Part shown: positions 16,872 to 25,766 of the stretch, piece by piece | Layout of the letters: each line of letters starts with the position of its first letter | How positions within the stretch are numbered: the stretch's first letter is position 1 | Assembly: GCA_031254455.1 (NCBI GenBank) | Contig: JAIRUI010000117.1 | Coordinates: forward strand, 18,747-82,746 | DNA: 64,000 bases | DNA from: Chitinispirillales bacterium | GTDB taxonomy: Bacteria > Fibrobacterota > Chitinivibrionia > Chitinivibrionales > Chitinivibrionaceae | Direction: 5' to 3' | Position numbers and translations under genes: made by a program | The notes under the pieces: model-generated | Seen by the model: the letters and a program-made list of their open reading frames with translations, nothing else | What the model was told of the DNA's origin: nothing | Databases searched by the model: none

Positions 16872-18181
16872 ATATATCGACGCGTTTGTTATACGGAAAC
16901 ACAATATCGCAAAACAACCCGCCAAGTCAAATTGCAAACGCAAAAATTAAACTTAACGGCGCATATAACGGCAAACCAAATACTTTCACGCTTGATAATG
17001 ACGTGTTAAGCAAACACACAATGCTGGTCGGAGGAACAGGTTGCGGTAAAACCACTCTTTTTTACCATTTTGTTTCGCAAATAAAACGCAATATGACAAA
17101 TGACGATGTTATGATTATTTTTGACAGCAAAGGAGATTTTTATTCTCAATTTTATAACAAATCAACAGACCTCGTTATCGGAAATTCCAAACAATATTCA
17201 AGTATATCGCAACATTGGAATATTTACAAAGAAATCCTTGCCGACGGTTGGGACAAACGTGATTATATCATAAACACGCAAGAAATATGTAAATCATTTT
17301 TTGACGAGCGCACAAAAAACACGACAAACGCCTTTTTCCCAAATGCGGCAAGAGACATGCTTGCCGCCGTTATTACAGTATTTATTCGTGAAGGAGAAAA
17401 AGACGCTAGCGTAAAAAGAGAATGGTTTTATAACAATAAATTAAAAGAGTGGTTGGAACAATCAGATTCGCAAAGAATTATGGATTTGCTCAGCGAAAGC
17501 CCCGACGCAAATGCTGTGCTGTCGTATATCAGCGGAGACAATGCTCAATCGCAAGGAGTTTTATCGGAAATGTATTCTGTTATAAGAGAAATATTGATAG
17601 GCGTTTTTGCAGAAAAAGGAAGTTTTTCTATGCGTGAATTCGTACGCAACAAAGGCAATAAAACACTATTTATAGAATACGACCTTTCAATCGGAAGTAT
17701 GCTTACGCCGGTATATCGCCTTATGTTTGACCTTGCCCTAAAAGAAGCGCTCGGACGAAATAAGCCGCAAGGAAACGTATATTTGGTTTGTGACGAGTTC
17801 AAATTATTGCCGCATTTACGCCACATTGACGACGGTGTAAATTTTGGACGCAGTTTGGGGGTTAAGGTGTTTGCCGGCATTCAAAGTATTGAACAATTAT
17901 ACGAGATTTACGGGCAGAGTCGAGGTAGAAATATAGCGGCAGGTTTTTCGTCGGTGTATGCGTTTCGTGCAAACGATGTTTCAACAAGAGATTACATAAC
18001 CGGATTGTTCGGAAAAAATATTGTTCTGGAGAAATATCAGCGTCTAGACAATCAAATAACAGAAGAAAAACGAAACGGGCAAACGGTAGAAGATTGGGAT
18101 ATGAACAGTTTGAAAGTCGGTGAAGCGATTGTGGGGTTGCCGTTTTCACAGCCGTTTAGGTTTTATTTTGATATGTATTAA
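16868..18181 (+). CDS. TraG/VirD4-like coupling-protein ATPase, 437 aa
   Basis: Walker A 'GGTGCGKT' (55-62) and Walker B 'VYLVCDE' (304-310) are intact. The C-terminal part ('VKVFAGIQSIEQLYEIYG', 'FSSVYAFRANDVSTRDYITG') is typical of the TraG/TraD/VirD4 family, hexameric ATPases that pump DNA or protein at type IV secretion channels. Unlike those, it lacks the N-terminal membrane domain, and no relaxase or type IV channel genes lie nearby, so it probably works in another process. It overlaps the Ser/Gly-rich gene by 4 nt and closes the block that begins with the TerY-like vWA gene. Confidence 0.8.
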   Translation: MNISTRLLYGNTISQNNPPSQIANAKIKLNGAYNGKPNTFTLDNDVLSKHTMLVGGTGCGKTTLFYHFVSQIKRNMTNDDVMIIFDSKGDFYSQFYNKSTDLVIGNSKQYSSISQHWNIYKEILADGWDKRDYIINTQEICKSFFDERTKNTTNAFFPNAARDMLAAVITVFIREGEKDASVKREWFYNNKLKEWLEQSDSQRIMDLLSESPDANAVLSYISGDNAQSQGVLSEMYSVIREILIGVFAEKGSFSMREFVRNKGNKTLFIEYDLSIGSMLTPVYRLMFDLALKEALGRNKPQGNVYLVCDEFKLLPHLRHIDDGVNFGRSLGVKVFAGIQSIEQLYEIYGQSRGRNIAAGFSSVYAFRANDVSTRDYITGLFGKNIVLEKYQRLDNQITEEKRNGQTVEDWDMNSLKVGEAIVGLPFSQPFRFYFDMY

Positions 18182-18217
18182 ACCCCTCATTCAAAAAACT
18201 ATAATCACATAACGGTC

Positions 18218-18277
18218 GCCGAGATAAACTCCTGTGTTTTTATACAAAAATTACAAGAAAACCGCTTTTGTCTCGGC
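18218..18277 (+). promoter_or_regulatory. Possible leader stem upstream of rpsU
   Basis: GCCGAGATAAA (18218-18228) can pair with TTTGTCTCGGC (18267-18277), giving 11 pairs including one G-U, around a 38-nt loop. It lies in the 160-bp gap 65 bp before rpsU. It could be a ribosomal-protein leader or the end of the upstream transcript; there is no clear U-run. Confidence 0.3.
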
Positions 18278-18341
18278 AAATAAAATATTTTCATACTCGT
18301 ATTTAATTTTTTTACAGTGGAAGCGGGTGATTTAAAGTTTT

Positions 18342-18548
18342 ATGAACGGTGTATATGTAAAAGAAACCGAACCGCTTGAAAGAGCGGTTAAACGTTTTTC
18401 AAAAGTTTGCGAAAGAGCGGGGTTAATTTCCGATATAAAGAAAAATCGTTATTTTGAAAAGCCGAGTGAAGAAAAAAAGAGAAAAAATAACGCTGCAAAA
18501 CGTAAACAAATTCGTGAAGACAGACGAAAAACTTGGTCTGTTCGTTAA
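18342..18548 (+). CDS. rpsU: Small ribosomal subunit protein bS21
   Basis: A short, very basic protein of 68 residues with the bS21 pattern: 'VYVKETEPLERAVKRFSKVCERAGLISDIKKN' (in part), then a Lys/Arg-rich tail. bS21 binds near the 16S rRNA 3' end and helps translation initiation. It is the first conserved core gene after the accessory block and lies 27 bp before the PASTA gene. Confidence 0.9.
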   Translation: MNGVYVKETEPLERAVKRFSKVCERAGLISDIKKNRYFEKPSEEKKRKNNAAKRKQIREDRRKTWSVR

Positions 18549-18575
18549 AAATAAGACGTCTGAAATCGGAGTGAT

Positions 18576-19352
18576 ATGGGTTCAAAATATTCTTTCAGCA
18601 TTTCGGTAAAAAATTTTTGGACAATTCTTGTTCCGGCGATTTTGATTTTTTTAGCGCTGGGCGGAGTTGCCGGATTTTTGTTTGTCGATAAAGTAATTAT
18701 GCCGAATTTTACGGATTTGCAAAATAAAAACGATGTCGTCGTTCCGTCGCTGGTGGGTTTAAACGTTGAAGCGGCGGCGCAAAACGCATTTGATTTAGGG
18801 TTAAGGATTATAAGAAGAAAAAACCGTGAGTATTCGGACAACGCGCCTTATAATTCCGTGCTTTCGCAAGAGCCGTCCGCCGGAGAATATGTAAAAAAAG
18901 GGCGTCATATTTTTGTTTCCTTGAGCAACGGAGCGGAAGTCGGCGAAATTCCGAACGTCAGAGAATTGGCGGAAGGTCCGGCGAAATCTACTTTACGTCA
19001 GGCGGGGTTTGAAAATATTTCGGTTAAAATTGATTTTGACAAAGAAATTCCCGCGCTGTTCGCCGTAGAAACGAATCCCCCGGCGAATACGAAGACGTCG
19101 CGTAGCGTTCCGGTAGTCCTTTTGATATCAAAAGGGCAAAAACCTACGTCGGTAATAGTTCCGAATTTGGTAGGAGAAATGTTTTCTGAGGTGCGGGGAA
19201 AAATTGAAGATAAGGGATTAAAACTGGGAGATGTCGGTTATAAGTCAAGCCAATTGATGGGGGCGGGACAAATTATTTCACAGTCGCTGTCCCCCGGAAA
19301 AGAAGTTCCTTTTGGGAGTATGATAAATGTTGTTGTCGCGGTGGAGAGATAA
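18576..19352 (+). CDS. Membrane-anchored protein with three PASTA domains, 258 aa
   Basis: An N-terminal cytoplasmic stub and one membrane helix (~12-35, 'ILVPAILIFLALGGVAGFLF') precede three PASTA repeats, each opening with a VP or IPN motif: 'VVVPSLVGLNVEAA', 'GEIPNVRELAEGPA' and 'VIVPNLVGEMFSEV'. PASTA domains bind peptidoglycan or its precursors and normally occur on Ser/Thr kinases or penicillin-binding proteins. Here no catalytic domain is attached. GGAG precedes the ATG. Its end overlaps the following TPR lipoprotein gene by 26 nt. Confidence 0.85.
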   Translation: MGSKYSFSISVKNFWTILVPAILIFLALGGVAGFLFVDKVIMPNFTDLQNKNDVVVPSLVGLNVEAAAQNAFDLGLRIIRRKNREYSDNAPYNSVLSQEPSAGEYVKKGRHIFVSLSNGAEVGEIPNVRELAEGPAKSTLRQAGFENISVKIDFDKEIPALFAVETNPPANTKTSRSVPVVLLISKGQKPTSVIVPNLVGEMFSEVRGKIEDKGLKLGDVGYKSSQLMGAGQIISQSLSPGKEVPFGSMINVVVAVER

Positions 19353-20841
19353 ACTAAAAAACATAATATTTTTGCTTGTTGTATTTTTCTTATCCCTGCC
19401 TGTCGGCTGCGGATTTTCTGGAAATTCAAAATTACTCAGACAAGAAAACGATACGATAAACAAAGCCGCTTATTCCGAGCTGTCTTCGGAATATTTTATT
19501 GAAGGAATGAACGCCTTACGAAGAGGCGATTCGGCAATGGCGCTGAATTATTTTGAAACCGCCTTGACGCTTGACGCGGATTCTAAAATTTTAAATGAAA
19601 AAGTAATCGACATTTCAATTTTATTGAACAATCCGGTAATAGCCGTTAAAGCGATTATGCGCGGGCGCGAGTACTCGCAAATCAATGACGACGAACTGCG
19701 AAGATTAGGCGCGATTTATTCTCGTTATCGTTACTTTTCCGAAGCGTTTGAAGCGATTTCGTTTATAAAGGAAAAAGACAAAAAAGACACGATTATTCTC
19801 GCCAGAGTTTCGGAGCAGGCGGAAAAATTTTTGTATGCGATTGAATTGTATAAAACGCAATTCTCAGACACTTCCGCCGAATTACAGTTCAAAATCGCCG
19901 ATCTGTATAGAAGATCCGGCTTGTTTGCAACGGCGGAGTCGCTTTATTTGGAGACTGTCCGAAAACAGCCCGATAATATTGCGGCGAAAAAAGGTTTAGC
20001 CCTTTCCCTTATCGGTCAAAACGACGCATATCCTGCAAAGACCGTATTGGAAGAGATTTTGGTTGCGGAACCCGTTAACAGCGAAATGTGGTATTTGCTC
20101 GGCTCGGCTTTAGAAGCGTTAAACGATTGGCAAAACGCGGCAAACGCATACAAAAAATCCGTAGAAATAAGAGAAGATTTTACAGATGCGGTTTGGGCGT
20201 TGATGGTTTTATGTACAAAAATCGGCGACTTTGAAACGGCGTTGGATTTAGTCAAAAGGCTGTCCGAAAAATTTCCCGAAAGAGCGGAATATCCGGCTAT
20301 TATGGGGACAATATACAACGCAATGAATTTATACGATTCCGCGTTTGTCGTTTTGAATAAAGTTCTTGAATTAGGAATAAGAACGCCGACGGTTTTGTTT
20401 GAGTTGGGAATGGCGTCGGAAAGAACGGGAAAATTTGAAGAAGCGGAAAAGTATTTCAAAGAAATTCTTGAAATTAATCCTAATTATGCCGTCGCCGCTA
20501 ATTATTTGGGGTATATGTGGGCGGAAAAAGGAATAAATTTAAACGAAGCGGAAAAGCTGCTTATTTCGGCGTTGAAAGAAGAACCCGATAACGGCGCATA
20601 TTTAGATTCTTACGGTTGGATTTTGTTTCAACAAAAGAAATACAAGGAAGCGGAAAAACCGCTTTTGCGTTCGGCGCAACTTATTACAAACGACTATGTG
20701 GTTTACTACCATTTAGGCGAACTGTATTTAAAACTCGGAAAGAAAAAGGAAGCGTTGAATTATTTTATAAAAGCGAATAGCTTCAAAGACAATCCCGCCT
20801 TTGAAGCCATAGACAAACAAATTAAAGACCTTTCAAAATGA
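19327..20841 (+). CDS. TPR-repeat lipoprotein, 504 aa
   Basis: A signal peptide with a lipobox ends 'LPVGC', so it should be lipidated. The rest is a long array of tetratricopeptide repeats ('AMALNYFETALTLD', 'GKFEEAEKYFKEILEINPNY', 'KEAEKPLLRSAQL'). Such lipoproteins serve as assembly scaffolds, for example in outer-membrane or secretion complexes; the partner here is unknown. A GGGAG lies 9 nt before the start, supporting the overlap with the PASTA gene. Its 3' end overlaps the convergent PgsA-like gene by 20 bp. Confidence 0.85.
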   Translation: MLLSRWRDKLKNIIFLLVVFFLSLPVGCGFSGNSKLLRQENDTINKAAYSELSSEYFIEGMNALRRGDSAMALNYFETALTLDADSKILNEKVIDISILLNNPVIAVKAIMRGREYSQINDDELRRLGAIYSRYRYFSEAFEAISFIKEKDKKDTIILARVSEQAEKFLYAIELYKTQFSDTSAELQFKIADLYRRSGLFATAESLYLETVRKQPDNIAAKKGLALSLIGQNDAYPAKTVLEEILVAEPVNSEMWYLLGSALEALNDWQNAANAYKKSVEIREDFTDAVWALMVLCTKIGDFETALDLVKRLSEKFPERAEYPAIMGTIYNAMNLYDSAFVVLNKVLELGIRTPTVLFELGMASERTGKFEEAEKYFKEILEINPNYAVAANYLGYMWAEKGINLNEAEKLLISALKEEPDNGAYLDSYGWILFQQKKYKEAEKPLLRSAQLITNDYVVYYHLGELYLKLGKKKEALNYFIKANSFKDNPAFEAIDKQIKDLSK

Positions 20842-21406
20842 CCTTCCAATTCATTCGGTAGTATTGTATCCCCGAATAAAGCGCAAAAAACACCGCAACG
20901 GCGATAATATAATATGAAACTGGGAAAAACAAAACCGGAATTTTTATGCCGAAATATTGCAGGTAATAAATAATTATAATTAGAAATGTCGCCGCCGCCT
21001 GTGTGATCGCTTTAAATTTTCCAAAACTGTTCGCCGCCAAAATCGTACCGTCTTTCGCCGCCATAATGCGGAGCAAATAAATCAGCGAATCGCGGTACAA
21101 AAACGCTAAAAACGCCCAAACAGGAATCGCTCCTACTAATAAAAACGATAAAAATATCGTTTGACGGGAAATTGCGTCGCAAATCGGGTCGAATATTTTG
21201 CCGAAATTCGTAACTTGATTTCTCGTTCTTGCGGCAACGCCGTCAAAAGCGTCGGACAATTCAAGCAGGATCGCGGTGATAAGCGCCGCGTTCAAAAACG
21301 CAAAACTTAAAACTTCGCCCGTTTTTCCTATAGCGTTTATAAAAAAAAACGCGAATAACGCGCCCGTAAAAAGCCGACTTCCGGTTAAAATCATTGCAAT
21401 ATTCAT
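20822..21406 (-). CDS. pgsA: CDP-alcohol phosphatidyltransferase, PgsA-like
   Basis: The catalytic signature DG(x)2AR(x)8G(x)3D(x)3D is intact ('DGVAARTRNQ...FGKIFDPICD'), preceded by 'SDAFDG'. About four to six membrane helices are predicted in 194 residues. The family swaps CMP from a CDP-lipid for an alcohol. By length and motif it is most like phosphatidylglycerophosphate synthase, but the exact alcohol cannot be fixed from the sequence alone. It diverges from pyrG across a 145-bp promoter region. Confidence 0.8.
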   Translation of the reverse strand: MNIAMILTGSRLFTGALFAFFFINAIGKTGEVLSFAFLNAALITAILLELSDAFDGVAARTRNQVTNFGKIFDPICDAISRQTIFLSFLLVGAIPVWAFLAFLYRDSLIYLLRIMAAKDGTILAANSFGKFKAITQAAATFLIIIIYYLQYFGIKIPVLFFPVSYYIIAVAVFFALYSGIQYYRMNWKVILKGL

Positions 21407-21551
21407 AATACTTAAAATACGATATGCGCATTCGTTGGAACTTATTATCGTCTGTTATACGATAAAATCTGAAAGACCGTAAATTCCCTTTCTTTTTGAT
21501 TTCGGGCAAATTGTATTTTAATCTGCAAAATTTAAGTTTACCGGAGTTCGT

Positions 21552-23168
21552 ATGCCTAAGTATGTTTTCGTTACCGGCGGAGTCGTTTCTTCATTAGGAA
21601 AAGGGATAGTCGCCGCTTCAATCGGATTGTTGATTAAATCAAGAGGTTTAACCGTTGCGTATCAAAAGATGGATCCTTATCTGAATATAGATCCTGGAAC
21701 CATGAATCCCATAGAGCACGGCGAAGTTTATGTAACCGAAGACGGTGCGGAAACCGATTTGGATTTGGGATATTATGAAAGATTTACCGGAGTGCGGACA
21801 AACAGAAATTCAAGTTTTAGCGCAGGAAAAATTTATGACATCATTCTAAAAAAAGAGCGTAAGGGCGGAGAATATTTCGGAAAAACCGTACAGGTTGTTC
21901 CGCATGTCGTAAACGAGATACAAAACGCGATTAGAAGCGTAGGAAATGAAAATATTGACGTCGTAATCGTGGAAATAGGCGGAACGGTCGGGGATATTGA
22001 AAGTTTTCCGTTTTTGGAAGCGTTGCGTTTATTTCGCCAAAAAGAAGGATACAAGAACGTGTATTTTGTCCATGTTTCGCTTGTACCTTATTTGCACAAA
22101 GCCGAAGAAATTAAAACAAAACCGACGCAACATTCGGTCGCGCGGCTTCGTGAAATAGGAATTATCCCGAATATGCTTGTTTGCCGAACGGAAATTCCCT
22201 TAGCAAAAGACGTTAAAGAAAAATTGGGAATGTTCTGCAACGTCGATGTGAACTGCGTCGTCGAATCGTTGGATTTTAAGCATACGATTTATGAGTGTCC
22301 GATTATGTTTTCGGAACAGGATGTCGACGTTCAAATTTTGGAACATTTCGGTTTAAAGTATGAAAATAAGAAAATTGACGAATGGTACAAATATATTAAA
22401 AATATAACCCAAGCCAAAAAGAAAATTACGATCGCCGTCGTAGGAAAATACACCCAGGTTCCCGACGCTTACAAGTCGATAAAAGAGTCCCTTGAGCATG
22501 CGGCGGCAATGCTTAACTCCAGAGTCGTCGTAAAATGGGTAAATTCGGAAACGCTTGAAACACAAGGAGTCGGCGATTTATCAAAAGCCGAAGAAATTCT
22601 AAAAGAGGCGCACGGCGTTTTAGTGCCGGGGGGGTTTGGCGACAGAGGAATCGAAGGAAAAATTATCGCCGCAAGATATTCCCGTGAAAGAAACGTACCG
22701 TTTTTAGGAATTTGCTTAGGAATGCAAATCACTGTCATAGAATATGCCAGAAACGTGCTTGGATATTCCGGCGCTTGCAGTCATGAAGTCGATGAAAACG
22801 GAGTTCATCGTATGATAGTTTTAATGGACTCGCAAAAACAAATCGTCGATAAAGGCGGAACGATGCGTTTGGGCGCATATTCCTGTAAACTGTTAAAAGA
22901 TTCCTTGGCATATAAACTCTACGGTGAAGAAGAAATCAGCGAAAGACACAGACACCGTTACGAATTTAACAACGAATATCGTGAAGAATTAACTAAAAAA
23001 GGGTTAGTTTTTTCAGGACTTTCTCCCGACGAACAGCTTGTTGAAATCGTCGAATTAAAAAACCATCCGTTTTTTGTCGGAGTTCAGTTCCATCCCGAAT
23101 TTAAATCCAGACCGATTAAACCGCACCCGCTTTTTATAGGATTTATCGAAGCGGCGTTAAAAAAGTAA
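21552..23168 (+). CDS. pyrG: CTP synthase
   Basis: Full length (538 aa). The N-terminal amidoligase domain opens 'KYVFVTGGVVSSLGKGI' and binds ATP and UTP. The C-terminal class-I glutamine amidotransferase domain has the nucleophile Cys in 'GICLGMQ' and the His-Glu pair in 'FHPEF'. It makes CTP from UTP, ATP and glutamine as the last step of pyrimidine nucleotide synthesis. It is transcribed alone, with a convergent gene 18 bp downstream. Confidence 0.97.
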   Translation: MPKYVFVTGGVVSSLGKGIVAASIGLLIKSRGLTVAYQKMDPYLNIDPGTMNPIEHGEVYVTEDGAETDLDLGYYERFTGVRTNRNSSFSAGKIYDIILKKERKGGEYFGKTVQVVPHVVNEIQNAIRSVGNENIDVVIVEIGGTVGDIESFPFLEALRLFRQKEGYKNVYFVHVSLVPYLHKAEEIKTKPTQHSVARLREIGIIPNMLVCRTEIPLAKDVKEKLGMFCNVDVNCVVESLDFKHTIYECPIMFSEQDVDVQILEHFGLKYENKKIDEWYKYIKNITQAKKKITIAVVGKYTQVPDAYKSIKESLEHAAAMLNSRVVVKWVNSETLETQGVGDLSKAEEILKEAHGVLVPGGFGDRGIEGKIIAARYSRERNVPFLGICLGMQITVIEYARNVLGYSGACSHEVDENGVHRMIVLMDSQKQIVDKGGTMRLGAYSCKLLKDSLAYKLYGEEEISERHRHRYEFNNEYREELTKKGLVFSGLSPDEQLVEIVELKNHPFFVGVQFHPEFKSRPIKPHPLFIGFIEAALKK

Positions 23169-23186
23169 AAACAAACTGAATTTTAA

Positions 23187-24371
23187 TTATGATTTTCTGA
23201 AAATGTTCTGCATGTTTAAAGTTTTTTCAACTATGTTTTGCGATGGAAAATCGCGGAATCTGAAAATCTTCGCTTGTACTTTCTCGTCTATTTCATTTTC
23301 TATGTTTTTGTAAAGATTGGTATCGACTCCGACGATAAAATCGTAAATTTCGTGGTTTTTCAGGTCGTCTATCCGCTTGACGATTTGTGATTTGTGCCAT
23401 TTATGAAACAGTTCGAGCTGAATTTTTTTCTTTGTTTTTTTATGAATAAACAAAAAATCGGGAACGATTATATTTTTTCCGTCAAGCGAAAACGGTTCGG
23501 CTTCGTCAGAAACTTCCCAAAATTCGCTTTTTTCTTCAAAGTTTTGCTTAAACGCCTCAAATTCTTTAGGGTAATAAGAAGCCAAAATTTCTTTTTTTAC
23601 GATAAAATCCGAGTTAAGTAAAAACGAATATTTATTCGCGTCCATTTTAATGGCGGCAAACAATTTCCAGTCGTGAAGTTTACAAACGGTTTTAAAAAAA
23701 TTTGCAATTTTCAGTCCGTATCCCGAAGAGTTTTCCAAAATACCGGCAGGTCCGTCGATAAAAATCGAATAAGCGCTCGGGGTTTTGGTAATCGTGCATA
23801 GAAGTTGATTAAATCGAATCTGCCGAAAAAAATACCGCATAACCGTTTTGTCTGTGTTTTCTATGTTTATAATTAGATTTTCGGCGTTTAAGAGCAATCC
23901 CTGAACTAAAGAAACGTTGTATTCGTCAATCAACTCTTCTTCGCTTTTTATTTCGCACGAAATCATTTTTTCACAGTCAGGGTGATCTCCGTAAACGTCT
24001 TTGATAAAATTTTCATCAAATTTTTGAGAAATTTCTTCAAACGAATTTCGCTTAGGCGATAAATAAAAAACTGCGGATTTTTCAAATATTTTTTCACGCA
24101 AAGAAACGTAATCGCAATCTTGACTTCTTTCAAAATTACAGTTGTCAAGCAAAATTTTATTCAATCCTTTGGCGGTTTTTGGCGAACGCATAGAGTTGAT
24201 TATCGCATTTGCGTTTTGAAGAACTTCTTTCTTGGATAAGTTTTGTCCGCTTTCATAAACGGCGAATAATTGTTCACAGGCGCTTTTTACGTTCGGCGTT
24301 TTGAGATCTATAAACGACGGATTCACAGAGTCATTTTTTATCGTAAATCGAATTAAATCTTTCGTAAGCAT
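23187..24371 (-). CDS. Bax1-like DUF790 nuclease partner of XPB helicase, 394 aa
   Basis: It starts 'MLTKDLIRFTI' and continues in the DUF790/Bax1 pattern. A nuclease-like PD-(D/E)xK core is visible near residues 304-324: 'VPDF', then 'LELFHK' with Glu320 and Lys324. Bax1 proteins bind the XPB helicase and cut DNA at junctions or bubbles in a proposed repair pathway, best known in archaea. Its first 41 bases overlap the end of the helicase gene upstream, and both are on the minus strand, so they form one transcription unit. Confidence 0.75.
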   Translation of the reverse strand: MLTKDLIRFTIKNDSVNPSFIDLKTPNVKSACEQLFAVYESGQNLSKKEVLQNANAIINSMRSPKTAKGLNKILLDNCNFERSQDCDYVSLREKIFEKSAVFYLSPKRNSFEEISQKFDENFIKDVYGDHPDCEKMISCEIKSEEELIDEYNVSLVQGLLLNAENLIINIENTDKTVMRYFFRQIRFNQLLCTITKTPSAYSIFIDGPAGILENSSGYGLKIANFFKTVCKLHDWKLFAAIKMDANKYSFLLNSDFIVKKEILASYYPKEFEAFKQNFEEKSEFWEVSDEAEPFSLDGKNIIVPDFLFIHKKTKKKIQLELFHKWHKSQIVKRIDDLKNHEIYDFIVGVDTNLYKNIENEIDEKVQAKIFRFRDFPSQNIVEKTLNMQNIFRKS

Positions 24372-25716
24372 TGTGTCTGCTTCTCCTTTCGCTCGTTGAA
24401 AATTCCGCCGTTCCTTTGCCTATCAATTCGTACAAAACGGCGATTTTATCGACGCTTGGGCGTAAAATTCTTCCAAGCCGCTGTACGTGTTCACGGATAC
24501 TTCCGCTTCCGGAAACTATAATTCCTACGCTTGCTTCCGGAACATCGACCCCTTCGTTTAGAACCTTGCTTGTAACCAAAATAGGATACTTTTTTTCACG
24601 GAATCTTTCCAAAAAACTTTTACGTTCCTGCGGTTTCGTATTATGCGTAATCACCGGAAGATAAAACATGCGCCCGATTTTGTACGCGGTATCGTTGTCC
24701 GCCGTGAATATTATGCATTGTTCTCCCGCGTGTTTGTACAAAATCCGTTTAATTTCGGCGATTTTATTTTCGCAGATTTGAGGAATTTCTTTTTGCGTTT
24801 TATACGCTTCAAACGCTTTTTTGCCGTCTTTTGACGAAAAGCACGTTATAATAAATTTATTCCATCCGTCTTTTGACGAAAAATTTATACCCGTTTTGCG
24901 GATAAACGATAAATATCTTTGTCTTGATTCGTCGTATTTTCGCTGCTCGGCGGCCGTCAATTCGACGTTTATTCTTTCTACTTTGTAAGGTGCGAGAATG
25001 TTTTTTTCAAGTTCGTTAATTTGCGTGTGAAAAACTTTTTTCCCGATCAGTTCATAAAGCAAGAATTCGTTTTCCGATTCGGGAGTCGCGGTAAGCCCCA
25101 GCCTAAAAGGAGCGATACAAAATTGAGCCGCTTTTCTGTAAATTTCGCCGGTCAAATGATGGCATTCGTCGAAAATTACAAAACCGAATTTGTTTCCTAT
25201 ATACTCCATCATGACAGCCGCGGAATCGTAAGTGGAAACGGTTATTTTTTCTATGCTTTTCCGCCCGCCGCCCAAAATTCCTATCGGAATATTAAACGAT
25301 TCTGAAAGTTGTCTTTCCCACTGACCTACCAAATCCAGGGTCGGAGCCAAAACGAGCGTATTTCTGCTTACGAGTGAAATCGCCAGCCGCGCTACAAGCG
25401 ATTTTCCCGCTCCCGTAGGCATAACGATTACGCCTTTTGAATCGTTTCGCCGCCAAAATTCTATCGCTCGCTTCTGATGGGTACGCGGTTCAAGCGGATT
25501 TTTGAAAACAAAATTCTGTTTCTCGAAAAGTTTTGCATTGTCTTCAAATTCGATTTTTTCTCTGAAAAGTTCCATAACGATATCGCCGTAATTCATAGCG
25601 TAAGCGCGATAATTTTTTGTTCGGGAATCAAACGATAAATATTTTTGAATATTTTTTATCGGTTGCCGCGAAAGTGTTATGGTGCCGTTTTCAAAATTTA
25701 TTTTTAAATTCTCCAT
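24331..25716 (-). CDS. XPB/Rad25-like superfamily 2 DNA helicase, 461 aa
   Basis: Helicase motifs in order: I 'MPTGAGKS' (99-106), II 'FDECHH', III 'LTATPE', and VI 'QRLGRILRP'. The N-terminal ~70 residues form the small domain seen in XPB-type enzymes. It should use ATP to open DNA during repair, working with the Bax1-like nuclease whose gene overlaps its end. The start ATG at 25716 lies 50 bp from the divergent hisH gene. Confidence 0.85.
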   Translation of the reverse strand: MENLKINFENGTITLSRQPIKNIQKYLSFDSRTKNYRAYAMNYGDIVMELFREKIEFEDNAKLFEKQNFVFKNPLEPRTHQKRAIEFWRRNDSKGVIVMPTGAGKSLVARLAISLVSRNTLVLAPTLDLVGQWERQLSESFNIPIGILGGGRKSIEKITVSTYDSAAVMMEYIGNKFGFVIFDECHHLTGEIYRKAAQFCIAPFRLGLTATPESENEFLLYELIGKKVFHTQINELEKNILAPYKVERINVELTAAEQRKYDESRQRYLSFIRKTGINFSSKDGWNKFIITCFSSKDGKKAFEAYKTQKEIPQICENKIAEIKRILYKHAGEQCIIFTADNDTAYKIGRMFYLPVITHNTKPQERKSFLERFREKKYPILVTSKVLNEGVDVPEASVGIIVSGSGSIREHVQRLGRILRPSVDKIAVLYELIGKGTAEFSTSERRSRHNAYERFNSIYDKK

Positions 25717-25766
25717 AACGGTAAAAATATTATTTTACTGTAATAAAATAAAAAGGAATTGCTTGA

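Noticed and set aside
16868..18181. Interpreting the block as a conjugative element
   Set aside because: No relaxase, VirB4/VirB-type channel, integrase or attachment site is present in the window.
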